This document shows, in pieces, positions 1 to 7,873 of a DNA stretch of 64,000 nt. The translations under genes and the position numbers were made by a program. Where the stretch lies: positions 1 to 64,000 of the forward strand of contig NZ_JAINRD010000012.1 of the NCBI RefSeq assembly GCF_020400605.1. The letters are read 5' to 3'. The notes under the pieces were generated by a model that saw only the letters and a list, made by a program, of their open reading frames with translations, was not told the origin of the DNA and made no database searches. Position 1 is the first letter of the stretch. Every line of letters begins with the position of its first letter. This stretch comes from Streptomyces aculeolatus. Lineage in GTDB: Bacteria > Actinomycetota > Actinomycetes > Streptomycetales > Streptomycetaceae.

Positions 1-881
1 CCGCCCGTGGGGCGGCCGATCCCGTCCAGTTCCGCCATGTCCTCCTCGGAGAGCGCGAGTCCCGCCCCCGCGACGTTCTCACGCAGGTGCGCCACCGTCG
101 AGGTGCCGGGGATGAGCAGGATGTTCGGCGACCGCCGCAGCAGCCACGCCAGCGCGACCGCCATCGGCGTCGCGGCCAGCCGCGCGGCCACGGCGGACAG
201 CGCTGTGGACTGCAGCGGGGTGAAGCCGCCGAGCGGGAAGAAGGGCACGTAGGCGATGCCGCGGCCGGCGAGGTCGTCGATCAGGTCGTCGTCCTGCCGG
301 TGGGCGAGGTTGTACATGTTCTGCACGCACACGACCGGCGCGATCGACCGCGCCTCGGCGACCTGTCCGGGCGTCGCGTTGCTCACGCCGAGGTGGCGGA
401 TCAGGCCCTGCTGCCGGAGCGCGGCCAGGGCCTCGAAGGGCTCGGCGAGCGAGCCGGGCAGGGGGCCCCGGGCGTCGCCGAGGCGGAGGTTGACCACGTC
501 GAGCGCGTCGAGGCCGAGGTCGTCGAGGTTCTCGCGGACGGCGCGGCGCAGGTCCCCGGGGCGCCGGGCCGGCGGCCAGCCGCCCTGCGGGTCGCGTACC
601 GCGCCGACCTTGGTCACGACGTGCAGGGACGCGGGGTAGGGGTGGAGCGCCTCGCGGATCAGCCGGTTGGTGACGCGCGGTCCGTACGCGCCGGCGGTGT
701 CGATGTGGGTGATCCCGAGGGCGACGGCCTCCCGCAGGACGGCGAGCGCGCCGTCGCGGTCGGCGGGCGGGCCCATGACCCCGGGGCCGGCGAGCTGCAT
801 GGCGCCGTAGCCGACGCGGGTGACGGTGAGGTCGCCCAGGGTCCAGGTGCCGCCGGGAGGTGCGGCGGAGGGGGTCTGCAT
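1..881 (-). CDS. Aldo/keto reductase, 3' end cut by the window edge
   Basis: This frame reads from an ATG at 881 off the left edge, so about 293 residues are visible and the C-terminus is missing. It is a cytosolic NADP-dependent aldo/keto reductase barrel. The N-terminal strand (LTVTRVGYGAMQL) is followed by the catalytic Asp and Tyr in HIDTAGAYG and the catalytic Lys in VVTKVG. The cofactor loop near the end reads IPGTSTVAHLREN. The position that usually holds the catalytic His (xxLHR) reads VVNLRLGD, so Asn replaces His; I recall the same in other actinobacterial members. The substrate is unknown. The gene is divergent from a LysR regulator 139 bp away, which probably controls it. Confidence 0.88.
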   Translation of the reverse strand, partial: MQTPSAAPPGGTWTLGDLTVTRVGYGAMQLAGPGVMGPPADRDGALAVLREAVALGITHIDTAGAYGPRVTNRLIREALHPYPASLHVVTKVGAVRDPQGGWPPARRPGDLRRAVRENLDDLGLDALDVVNLRLGDARGPLPGSLAEPFEALAALRQQGLIRHLGVSNATPGQVAEARSIAPVVCVQNMYNLAHRQDDDLIDDLAGRGIAYVPFFPLGGFTPLQSTALSAVAARLAATPMAVALAWLLRRSPNILLIPGTSTVAHLRENVAGAGLALSEEDMAELDGIGRPTG

Positions 882-985
882 GGCTGTGCCTTTGCTGTCG
901 GGCCGGTGGCGGGCTCGTTCCGCCCGTGCCGTCGATGCTCGCGCGCCGGCGGCGGGCGCGGCCAATACCGGCGCGGTGGGCTGTC

Positions 986-1000
986 ATACCCGGCAGGTAT
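986..1000. promoter_or_regulatory. Candidate LysR operator
   Basis: A perfect inverted repeat, ATACC-cggca-GGTAT, lies midway between the divergent reductase and LysR genes. It contains the T-N11-A spacing typical of LysR-type binding sites (T at 987, A at 999). The site starts 21 bp upstream of the LysR GTG. Control of both genes is inferred. Confidence 0.6.
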
Positions 1001-1020
1001 CACCGTCGTACGCTGGCAGG

Positions 1021-1920
1021 GTGGACACCCCCGAGACGCCGGACACCTTGCGGGCGCCGGACACCCTGGAGACCCGCGAGCTGCGGTACTTCGCCGCCGT
1101 GGCCGAGGAACTGCACTTCGGCCGCGCCGCCGAACGCCTGGGCATCGCCCAGCCGCCGCTGTCCCGGGCGGTCCAGCGGCTCGAACGGCGCCTCGGCGTC
1201 CGCCTGCTGGAGCGCAACCGCCGCGGCGTCGCCCTGACCGCCGCCGGAGAGACGCTGCTCCACGAGGGCCGCGCCGCCCTCGCCGCGACCACCGCCGCCG
1301 CCCGCCGCACCCGCCGCGCGGGCGGGGCGGACGGCGCGGGCCGCTCGGCGGCGGCGCCCAACCGCCTGGTGCTGGCCGTGAAGGCAGCCGCGTCCCACGA
1401 ACTGCTGCACAAGCTCCTCGACGCCTACGCGGCCGAACCGGACGCCGCCGAGGTCGAGGTGCTGCCCAGCGGCACGTGCGAACAGGGGGAGATGCTGCGC
1501 GACGGCCGCGCCGACGTCGCGCTCATGCACACGCCGTTCAACTCCCTCGCCGGCTTCGACAGCGAGGAGCTGACGAGCGAGGGCCAGATCGCCGTCCTGC
1601 CCGCGGCCCACCCCCTCGCCGCGCGTACGAGCCTGACCCTCGCCGACGTCGCGGACATCCCCGGCCTCCCGCTCGCCCGCTGGACCAGCGAGGACCCCGG
1701 CCCGGGCCCCGAGATCCACGACCAGACGCAACTCGCCCAGCTGATCGCCCTCGGCCGCACCGCGGCCGTCTTCCCCGACTCCGCCCGCGCCTGGCTGTGG
1801 GCCGAGCACACCGCCGTCCCCCTCGGCGACGCGCCGCAGATCGTCACCCACCTCGTGTGGCCGGCACACAGCCGCTCCCCGGCCCTGGCTCGGCTGGTCC
1901 GCACCGCAACCGCCCTGTGA
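1021..1920 (+). CDS. LysR-family transcriptional regulator
   Basis: About 299 residues from a GTG at 1021. The N-terminal winged helix-turn-helix (roughly residues 17-75: LRYFAAVAEELHFGRAAERL, then QPPLSRAVQRLE) is the canonical LysR DNA-binding domain. A substrate-binding domain covers roughly residues 105-295. An upstream ATG in the same frame would add residues with no regulator character and would run through the operator, so the GTG is preferred. The divergent neighbour is an aldo/keto reductase, the usual arrangement for a LysR regulator and its target. The inducer cannot be read from the sequence. Confidence 0.9.
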   Translation: MDTPETPDTLRAPDTLETRELRYFAAVAEELHFGRAAERLGIAQPPLSRAVQRLERRLGVRLLERNRRGVALTAAGETLLHEGRAALAATTAAARRTRRAGGADGAGRSAAAPNRLVLAVKAAASHELLHKLLDAYAAEPDAAEVEVLPSGTCEQGEMLRDGRADVALMHTPFNSLAGFDSEELTSEGQIAVLPAAHPLAARTSLTLADVADIPGLPLARWTSEDPGPGPEIHDQTQLAQLIALGRTAAVFPDSARAWLWAEHTAVPLGDAPQIVTHLVWPAHSRSPALARLVRTATAL

Positions 1921-1928
1921 CACCCGCC

Positions 1929-1951
1929 CGCGGGGCCGCCCCCGCCCCGCG
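1929..1951. terminator. Hairpin between convergent genes
   Basis: CGCGGGG and CCCCGCG form a 7-bp GC stem with a 9-nt loop, between the LysR stop (1920) and the last codon of the convergent gene (1952). It has no T-run, as is common for actinomycete terminators. Confidence 0.5.
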
Positions 1952-2542
1952 CTACTCCTCGACCTGCGCCCGCTGCCACGCCAGGTAGTCCGCCACCAGC
2001 TCCGGCGGATTCGCCTCGGCGGTGAGCGGGATCTGCTCCTCGGGATCGTCCATGTCGAACAGCACCACCGGAACGGGCCGCCCGAGCACCTCCTCGACGC
2101 GCCCCGTCTCGTGCAGATGCCGCGCCACGTCGACGCAGTCCTCCGCGAAGTCCGCACACAACAGGTCGTACGCCGCGGCCCACCGCCCCGAGAACTGCTC
2201 CCCGTCCTCGAACCACAACCCCTTCGCCACCGCCTCCGCACGGTGCAGCGCGGTACCCACGGGGTCCTCGGGCACGTGCCCGACGCGCTCGAAGCCGTCG
2301 AGGATCCAGTACGCGTAACTCCACCGCACCTCGCCGTCCGGATCCAGCTCACCGCGCGCGGCCTCGCGCTCGCGGTGTATCTGCGCCTCGGTGTTGTAGC
2401 CGACGGACACGTACGGGTAGCGGGCGTCCTGGTCGACGCGGTACATCTGGAAGGCGACGACGTAGATCTCCGGTCTCAGCTCCGCCGGGAACGTATCCAG
2501 GATCCGGTACGCCTCCTGCTTCAAATGCTGCCGGAACGTCAT
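1952..2542 (-). CDS. Conserved protein of unknown function (possibly DUF4303-like)
   Basis: A 196-residue soluble protein with no signal peptide or membrane segment. It is rich in Trp, Tyr and acidic residues (EVRWSYAYWILDGFERV, FDMDDPEEQIPL). The pattern of an N-terminal helix, a short beta segment with Tyr-Val-Ser and a long acidic helical part loosely recalls DUF4303 proteins, which are often linked to toxin-immunity loci. That likeness is from memory and weak. It lies 34 bp downstream of the secreted-protein gene on the same strand and may share its transcript. No catalytic motif is visible. Confidence 0.7.
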   Translation of the reverse strand: MTFRQHLKQEAYRILDTFPAELRPEIYVVAFQMYRVDQDARYPYVSVGYNTEAQIHREREAARGELDPDGEVRWSYAYWILDGFERVGHVPEDPVGTALHRAEAVAKGLWFEDGEQFSGRWAAAYDLLCADFAEDCVDVARHLHETGRVEEVLGRPVPVVLFDMDDPEEQIPLTAEANPPELVADYLAWQRAQVEE

Positions 2543-2576
2543 CTCCGCCCACCCTTCCCAGGCCCCGCAACCACCG

Positions 2577-3650
2577 TCACCGCACGATCGCCTGGATCTC
2601 CCGCACGTCGAGTTCCTGCGTGGCCTCGATGATCCCGGTGGGCAGCGGCTCGTCCTCGGTTCCGTCGGACGCGCTCCAGCTGACCTCCCAGGTGACCGAG
2701 GCGGTGAAGTCGTACGGCCCGGTGCTCTCGGAGGACCGAAGATAGGTCACGCCACACGGCGGAACCTTGTCGGCGTCCCCCTTGCGATACGGAGTACCCA
2801 CACGCCCGTCGCTCATCGCGCACGCACCGCCGCCGGGATGCAGTTCGGCGTCGTCGGTGCCGGGGTCGATGGTCAGGGAGACGGGGGTGGCGGTGGTCTC
2901 GGCCCACATGCCGAGGGCGGGAACCTCGGCCCGCGCGGTCACCGGCTGGAACTGCGCCCCGTCCAGCCACACCCATGTCGGCAGGTTGACGGTCTGCTCA
3001 CCCTCGGGCCGCAACTCGGCCTCGGTATCGGGCACGACCATCCGCTCGTAGGCGAGTTCGGCGAGCATCGCGGGATCGATGGCCTGGTCGGCGACCCAGT
3101 CGGGCGCGGGCTCACCGTTGTCCACCCAGAAGGGGACCTCGTTGCACGCATCACGCAGCGCGCTGTCCGGCTCAGCCGGGTTGGGCACGCCGGCCCAGAA
3201 CATGCCCTCGCCATCGTTCGCGACGTTCCAGTCCTTGAAGCCCGGGTGCTTCGGCCAGCTGTAGCCGTCTTCGTAATGGTCGAGCATCTGTTGCAGGGCA
3301 TTGCCCGCGTGGCCGGTCATCCCCGGCATCTTCATCTGCCCTTCGATGGACTTCTTGGTGACCCGCTTGAAGTCCTTGGCGCCCAGGTACGGGGCATACC
3401 AGCAGGGCGGCGGGTCCCATCCGCCCGTCGTCGGCGTGAGGTTGCCGGGGCCGCTGCCCTTCTCCTCGACGGCTCCCGAGTAAACGATCCCACCACCGGT
3501 CTGAGCCCACACAGCCTGGTCGTCGGCCCCGGCGTCGGTCCCCGGGTCCGTGATGAGGTCCGCGTGGGCCGGCGCCCCCGCCGACAGCACCAGGCCGATC
3601 CCCACCAGGAGCGATAACGCGCTCCTCGTCCTCGGCGCTACCCCCTGCAT
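2577..3650 (-). CDS. Secreted protein with a CWY motif, function unknown
   Basis: 357 residues. Residues 1-30 form a Sec signal peptide (positively charged start, LLVGIGLVLS core, cleavage near AHA-D). The mature protein is Trp/Pro-rich, with WDPPPCWYAPY at about residue 80, then PTWVWLDGAQF and a C-terminal all-beta region ending in VTWEVSW. Such CWY secreted proteins occur in many Streptomyces but I know no function. Its ATG lies inside the last codons of the upstream lipoprotein gene (13-bp overlap), so the two are probably translationally coupled and may work together at the cell surface. Two late cysteine-containing segments (GGACAMSDG, VPPCGVTY) could form a disulphide. Confidence 0.82.
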   Translation of the reverse strand: MQGVAPRTRSALSLLVGIGLVLSAGAPAHADLITDPGTDAGADDQAVWAQTGGGIVYSGAVEEKGSGPGNLTPTTGGWDPPPCWYAPYLGAKDFKRVTKKSIEGQMKMPGMTGHAGNALQQMLDHYEDGYSWPKHPGFKDWNVANDGEGMFWAGVPNPAEPDSALRDACNEVPFWVDNGEPAPDWVADQAIDPAMLAELAYERMVVPDTEAELRPEGEQTVNLPTWVWLDGAQFQPVTARAEVPALGMWAETTATPVSLTIDPGTDDAELHPGGGACAMSDGRVGTPYRKGDADKVPPCGVTYLRSSESTGPYDFTASVTWEVSWSASDGTEDEPLPTGIIEATQELDVREIQAIVR

Positions 3651-4300
3651 TGTGTCGCCTCCGTCTCGACCTCGATGTTGGTGGCCTGCCAGACGTCGTC
3701 CCTGCCCGGGTACGCACCCATGACGACCCGGTAGTACAGGAAGCTGGAGTCGCTCTCCTCGGTGCGGAGAACCTTCCCTGAGCCGACTTCCTTGCTGAAC
3801 ATCTCCGACTGGTTGGCGCAGAACGACAGCGCGACCGCAGTTGCGTGCGTCTCCCTTTCGAGCCGGTAGAAGCGCTGCGTACCCGTCAGGGTGACCCCTG
3901 CCTCAAGGCTCTGCTCGACCTGGTCCTGGGCGTACGTCAGAGCTTGGTCACGTGCGTAGAACTGAGCCGCCGGATCGGCGTTCGACTGCTCGGTGACACC
4001 GCGGAAGATGCTCCGGAGGTAGTTCTGCGCATCGCGCTGCGCCGCAGTCTCGTCAGGCTTCGACGCGTCGTCCCAGTCGAAGACCAGTTCCACGTCCTTC
4101 GGCAACGACACATCCGGCGCCCCCTCCGGCGCCTCTTCCTCCGCGTCCGGCGACTTCGGTGCGTCGGAGGACGAGTCCTTCGCGCCCTCGATCTGTTCCG
4201 TGCCGCCGTCGTCGCCGGAGTCGGAGTCCCCGCAGGCGGTGAGCGTCAGCGCGGCGGCCGTCGCGAGGGCGGCGGCCGTCAGGGCGGTGCGTGTACGCAT
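3638..4300 (-). CDS. Lipoprotein, function unknown
   Basis: 220 residues from the ATG at 4300. The N-terminus is a lipoprotein signal with a lipobox ending LTAC, followed by a Ser/Asp/Gly/Glu-rich linker of about 40 residues. The folded part (about residues 65-220) resembles a small alpha/beta module with two cysteines and carries the segment AAQRDAQNYLRSIFRG. A longer frame upstream lacks a signal peptide, so the start before MRTRTALTAAALA is chosen. It precedes and overlaps the secreted CWY protein by 13 bp. I infer a two-gene envelope operon; no enzymatic motif is seen. Confidence 0.82.
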   Translation of the reverse strand: MRTRTALTAAALATAAALTLTACGDSDSGDDGGTEQIEGAKDSSSDAPKSPDAEEEAPEGAPDVSLPKDVELVFDWDDASKPDETAAQRDAQNYLRSIFRGVTEQSNADPAAQFYARDQALTYAQDQVEQSLEAGVTLTGTQRFYRLERETHATAVALSFCANQSEMFSKEVGSGKVLRTEESDSSFLYYRVVMGAYPGRDDVWQATNIEVETEATQCRG

Positions 4301-4455
4301 GGCAAGAAGCTCCCGGTCGGTCGGCGGGAACAACTGGCTCCGGTACGGGGCCTCTTGTCCCCCGGTGGCGGACTCTGCACGGTACGTTACCGAACCCTCC
4401 ACCGGGGTTTAAGGACGGCTTTGCGACCTCCCGGTCACAGTGCGGACACGAGCCG

Positions 4456-5481
4456 TCAGAACACGACCTCCGCCTCGTCCATCCTGTTCGCCGGCACCCG
4501 CTTCAGCTCCCGTGTCGCCTCCGCCAGCGGGGCCATCACGATGTCCGTCCCCCGCAGCGCCGTCATCTGGCCGAAGTCGCCGCGGTGCACCGCCTCCACC
4601 GCGTGCCACCCGAACCGCGTCGCCAGCACGCGGTCGTACGCCGTGGGGGTGCCGCCGCGCTGGACGTGGCCGAGGATGACCGGCTTGGCCTCCTTGCCCA
4701 GGCGCCGCTCCAGTTCGCCCGCGAGGCGGTTGCCGATGCCGGTGAAGCGCTCGTGGCCGTACTGGTCGATCTCGCCCTTCTGGTACTCCATCGTGCCCTC
4801 CGCCGGGTGCGCGCCCTCGGCGACGCAGATGACGGCGAACTTCTTGTGCCGGTCGAAGCGCTCCTCGACCATCTTGCACAGGTTCCCGATGTCGAACGGC
4901 CGCTCCGGCAGGCAGATGCCGTGCGCCCCGCCGGCCATGCCGGACTCCAGCGCGATCCAGCCCGCGTGCCGGCCCATGACCTCGACGACCATGACCCGCT
5001 GGTGCGACTCGGCGGTGGTCTTCAGCCGGTCCATCGCCTCGGTGGCCACGCCGACGGCCGTGTCGAAGCCGAAGGTGCGGTCGGTGGCGGAGATGTCGTT
5101 GTCGATGGTCTTCGGTACGCCGACGACCGGCATCCCCGCGTCGGCGAGCATCGCCGACGCCGTGAGGGTGCCCTCGCCGCCGATCGGGATGAGCGCGTCG
5201 AGGCCCAGCTCGCGGCTCAGCTCCTCGGTGTTCTCGCAGGCTTCGCGGAGCCGGTCGCGCTCCAGCCGGGACGAGCCGAGGACGGTGCCGCCGCGGGCGA
5301 GGATGCCGCTGACCGCGTTGAGGTCGAGCTTGCTGTACCGCCCTTCGAGCAGTCCCTTGAAGCCGTCCTCGAATCCGATCACCTCGTCGCCGTGACCGGC
5401 CACGGCCCGGTGGACCACCGACCTGATCACCGCGTTCAGGCCGGGGCAGTCTCCGCCTGCCGTGAGTACTCCGATGCGCAT
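4456..5481 (-). CDS. pfkA: ATP-dependent 6-phosphofructokinase
   Basis: 341 residues, the normal length for bacterial PfkA. It phosphorylates fructose 6-phosphate to fructose 1,6-bisphosphate in glycolysis. Visible family motifs are GGDCPGLNAVIR (nucleotide loop), the IGGEGTL segment, PKTIDND (catalytic Asp region), VEVMGRHAGW (substrate loop) and the effector-side PVILGHVQRGG. GGDCPG in place of GGDAPG and GGEGTL in place of GGDGS are typical of actinobacterial PFKs. The ATG at 5481 is chosen because AGGAG lies about 7 nt upstream; a longer frame adds 17 residues without a ribosome site. It is divergent from pta, as I recall for S. coelicolor pfkA2 (SCO5426). Confidence 0.95.
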   Translation of the reverse strand: MRIGVLTAGGDCPGLNAVIRSVVHRAVAGHGDEVIGFEDGFKGLLEGRYSKLDLNAVSGILARGGTVLGSSRLERDRLREACENTEELSRELGLDALIPIGGEGTLTASAMLADAGMPVVGVPKTIDNDISATDRTFGFDTAVGVATEAMDRLKTTAESHQRVMVVEVMGRHAGWIALESGMAGGAHGICLPERPFDIGNLCKMVEERFDRHKKFAVICVAEGAHPAEGTMEYQKGEIDQYGHERFTGIGNRLAGELERRLGKEAKPVILGHVQRGGTPTAYDRVLATRFGWHAVEAVHRGDFGQMTALRGTDIVMAPLAEATRELKRVPANRMDEAEVVF

Positions 5482-5572
5482 GTCTCTCCTGCTCGGTGCC
5501 GTCGCATGCATGCTCGATGCCGATTCTCCCATGCTCCGGGAGTCACCCGTCCGAACAGCCGGTTAACCCTCT

Positions 5573-5630
5573 GTCACACCGGGCGGTCACCTCGCCGCCA
5601 CACCGCGCCGTCACACCGCCCCGTCACACC
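5573..5630. repeat. 13-bp tandem repeats in the pfkA-pta promoter region
   Basis: Five GTCACACC-like units start at about 5573, 5586, 5597, 5610 and 5623, mostly 13 bp apart with GC-rich spacers. They lie in the 232-bp divergent interval between pfkA and pta. A further GTCACCCG lies at 5552. Spacing near one helical turn plus a little would suit cooperative protein binding, but simple repeat expansion is also possible. Confidence 0.6.
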
Positions 5631-5713
5631 CTGCCCCCGCCGCCGCGCTCCGCCTCCCGCACGGCTGTAGGGTCGAACAGGACCGCGACGGACGGGACGG
5701 ATGGAGTGCAGGA

Positions 5714-7873
5714 GTGACCCGCAGCGTCTACGTCGCCGGCATCGGCCGCGGAGACGGCCGTCAGGTCGTCGAGCTGGGCATGATGGAACTGCTCTCCCGC
5801 CAGGTCGACCGGGTGGGGATCTTCCGGCCGCTGGCCCACGCCGGCGCCGATGTCCGCGACCCCGTCTTCGACCTGCTCCGCGCCCGCTACCGGCTGAGCC
5901 AGCCGCGTGCCGCGGTCCTCGGCATGACGTACGAGAAGGCTTCCGCGCTCCAGGCCGAGGAGGGGACGGACGCGCTGGTGGCCCGGCTCGTCGAGCGGTT
6001 CCACGAGGTCGCCGCGGACTACGAGGCCGTGCTGATATTCGGCACCGACTTCGCCGACACCAACATCCCCGCCGAGCTGGCCCTCAACGCCCGCCTCGCC
6101 AACGAGTGCGGCGCCGCCGTGCTGCCCGTGGTCGGCGGTGCGGAGCAGTCCGGGGACTCGGTGGTCGCCGAGGTGCGCAACGCGCACGACGCGTACGCCT
6201 CCCTCGGCTGCGACGTCGTGGCGATGATCGCCAACCGCGTCGGCCCCGACGCCGCCCCGCGGGCCCGGGCCGCGGCCGAGGACGTCGGCGCCCACCTGCC
6301 CGTGCCGGTGTACGTCATCCCCGAGGACGCCGGCCTCGCCGCGCCCACCGTCGCGCAGATCCGGGACGCGCTCGGCGCCGGGCTGCTGGCCGGCGACGCG
6401 GGCGGGCTGGCCCGTGACGTACGCGACTTCGTCTTCGGCGGCGCGATGCTCCCCGCGTTCCTGCCGGCCCTCAGCGAGGGCTGCATGGTCATCACCCCCG
6501 GCGACCGCGCCGACCTCGTCGTCGGCGCGCTGGCCGCGCACTCGGCGGGCTCCCCCGCCATCGCGGGCGTGCTGCTGACGCTGGACGAGCGGCCCGGCCC
6601 GGACATCATGGCGCTGGCCGAGCGGCTGGCGCCGGGGACGCCGCTGCTGACGGTGGCCGAGGGGTCGTTCCCCACGGCCGCCGCGCTGGTCGGGCTGCGC
6701 GGCGAGCTGAACGCCGCGACGCCGCGCAAGGCGGACATCGCCCTCGGCCTCTTCGAGTCGCACGTGGACTCCGCGCAGCTCACCGGGCGCCTCGCGGTGG
6801 CCGCGAGCGGGCGCGTGACGCCGATGATGTTCGAGCACATGCTGATCGAGCGGGCGCAGGGCGACCGCAGGCACGTGGTGCTGCCGGAGGGCACGGAGGA
6901 GCGGGTGCTGCTGGCGGCGGAGGTGCTGGTACGCCGCGGGGTGTGCGACCTCACGCTCCTCGGCGAGGAGCAGACGATCCGCAAGCGCGCGGCGGAGCTG
7001 GGGCTGAGCCTGCCGCTGCTGGGCGCGGACGCCCCGGCGGGGCAGCCGGGCGGCCCGGCCACGGCGCGGATCACCGACCCCCGCGTCTCGCCGCTGCGCG
7101 AGAGCTTCGCCGAGTTGTACGCGCAGTACCGCTCGCACCGCGGCGTCAGCGTGGAGCTGGCGTACGACGTCCTGGGCAACGTCAACTACTTCGGCACCCT
7201 GATGGTGCAGCAGGGCCTGGCGGACGCGATGGTCTCGGGTGCCGCGCACTCCACGGCCGCCACCGTCCGGCCGGCCTTCGAGGTCATCAAGACCGCGCCG
7301 GGCGCGGCGATCGTCTCGTCCGTCTTCTTCATGTGCCTGGCGGACCGGGTCCTGGTGTACGGGGACTGCGCGGTCAACCCCGATCCGAACGCCGAGCAGC
7401 TCGCGGACATCGCCATCCAGTCGGCGGCGACGGCCGCGCAGTTCGGCGTCGAGCCGCGGGTGGCGATGCTGTCGTACTCCACCGGCACCTCGGGCTCCGG
7501 CTCGGGAGTCGACAAGGTGCGGCGCGCGACCGAGCTGGTACGGGACCGCCGGCCGGACCTCCAGGTGGAGGGCCCGATCCAGTACGACGCGGCGGTGGAC
7601 GCCACCGTCGCCGCCGCCAAGATGCCGGACTCGCGGGTCGCGGGTCAGGCCACGGTGCTGGTCTTCCCGGACCTCAACACCGGCAACAACACGTACAAGG
7701 CCGTCCAGCGCACGTCCGGCGCGATCGCCGTGGGGCCCGTGCTGCAGGGGCTCAACAAGCCGGTGAACGACCTGTCCCGGGGCGCGCTCGTACAGGACAT
7801 CATCAACACGGTCGCCATCACCGCCGTGCAGGCGCAGGGCACCGGCGCACCGGCGCAGGGCGGCCGCCCGTGA
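5714..7873 (+). CDS. pta: Phosphate acetyltransferase, long form
   Basis: 719 residues, matching the long Pta class. The enzyme interconverts acetyl-CoA and acetyl phosphate. Residues 1 to about 220 resemble the dethiobiotin-synthetase-like N-terminal domain, about 225-335 is the DRTGG-type regulatory domain, and about 385-710 is the PTA/PTB catalytic domain (VVLPEGTEERVLLAAEVL, YSTGTSGSGSG, PDLNTGNNTYKAVQR). The GTG at 5714 is close behind a GGAG-rich stretch. Its stop overlaps the start of ackA, giving a classic translationally coupled pta-ackA pair. It is divergent from pfkA. Confidence 0.95.
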   Translation: MTRSVYVAGIGRGDGRQVVELGMMELLSRQVDRVGIFRPLAHAGADVRDPVFDLLRARYRLSQPRAAVLGMTYEKASALQAEEGTDALVARLVERFHEVAADYEAVLIFGTDFADTNIPAELALNARLANECGAAVLPVVGGAEQSGDSVVAEVRNAHDAYASLGCDVVAMIANRVGPDAAPRARAAAEDVGAHLPVPVYVIPEDAGLAAPTVAQIRDALGAGLLAGDAGGLARDVRDFVFGGAMLPAFLPALSEGCMVITPGDRADLVVGALAAHSAGSPAIAGVLLTLDERPGPDIMALAERLAPGTPLLTVAEGSFPTAAALVGLRGELNAATPRKADIALGLFESHVDSAQLTGRLAVAASGRVTPMMFEHMLIERAQGDRRHVVLPEGTEERVLLAAEVLVRRGVCDLTLLGEEQTIRKRAAELGLSLPLLGADAPAGQPGGPATARITDPRVSPLRESFAELYAQYRSHRGVSVELAYDVLGNVNYFGTLMVQQGLADAMVSGAAHSTAATVRPAFEVIKTAPGAAIVSSVFFMCLADRVLVYGDCAVNPDPNAEQLADIAIQSAATAAQFGVEPRVAMLSYSTGTSGSGSGVDKVRRATELVRDRRPDLQVEGPIQYDAAVDATVAAAKMPDSRVAGQATVLVFPDLNTGNNTYKAVQRTSGAIAVGPVLQGLNKPVNDLSRGALVQDIINTVAITAVQAQGTGAPAQGGRP

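Noticed and set aside
87..1988. Long open frame on the plus strand antisense to the reductase and through the LysR gene
   Set aside because: It is Arg/Gly/Pro-rich with no domain, and overlaps two clear genes. Such shadow frames are normal at this GC content.
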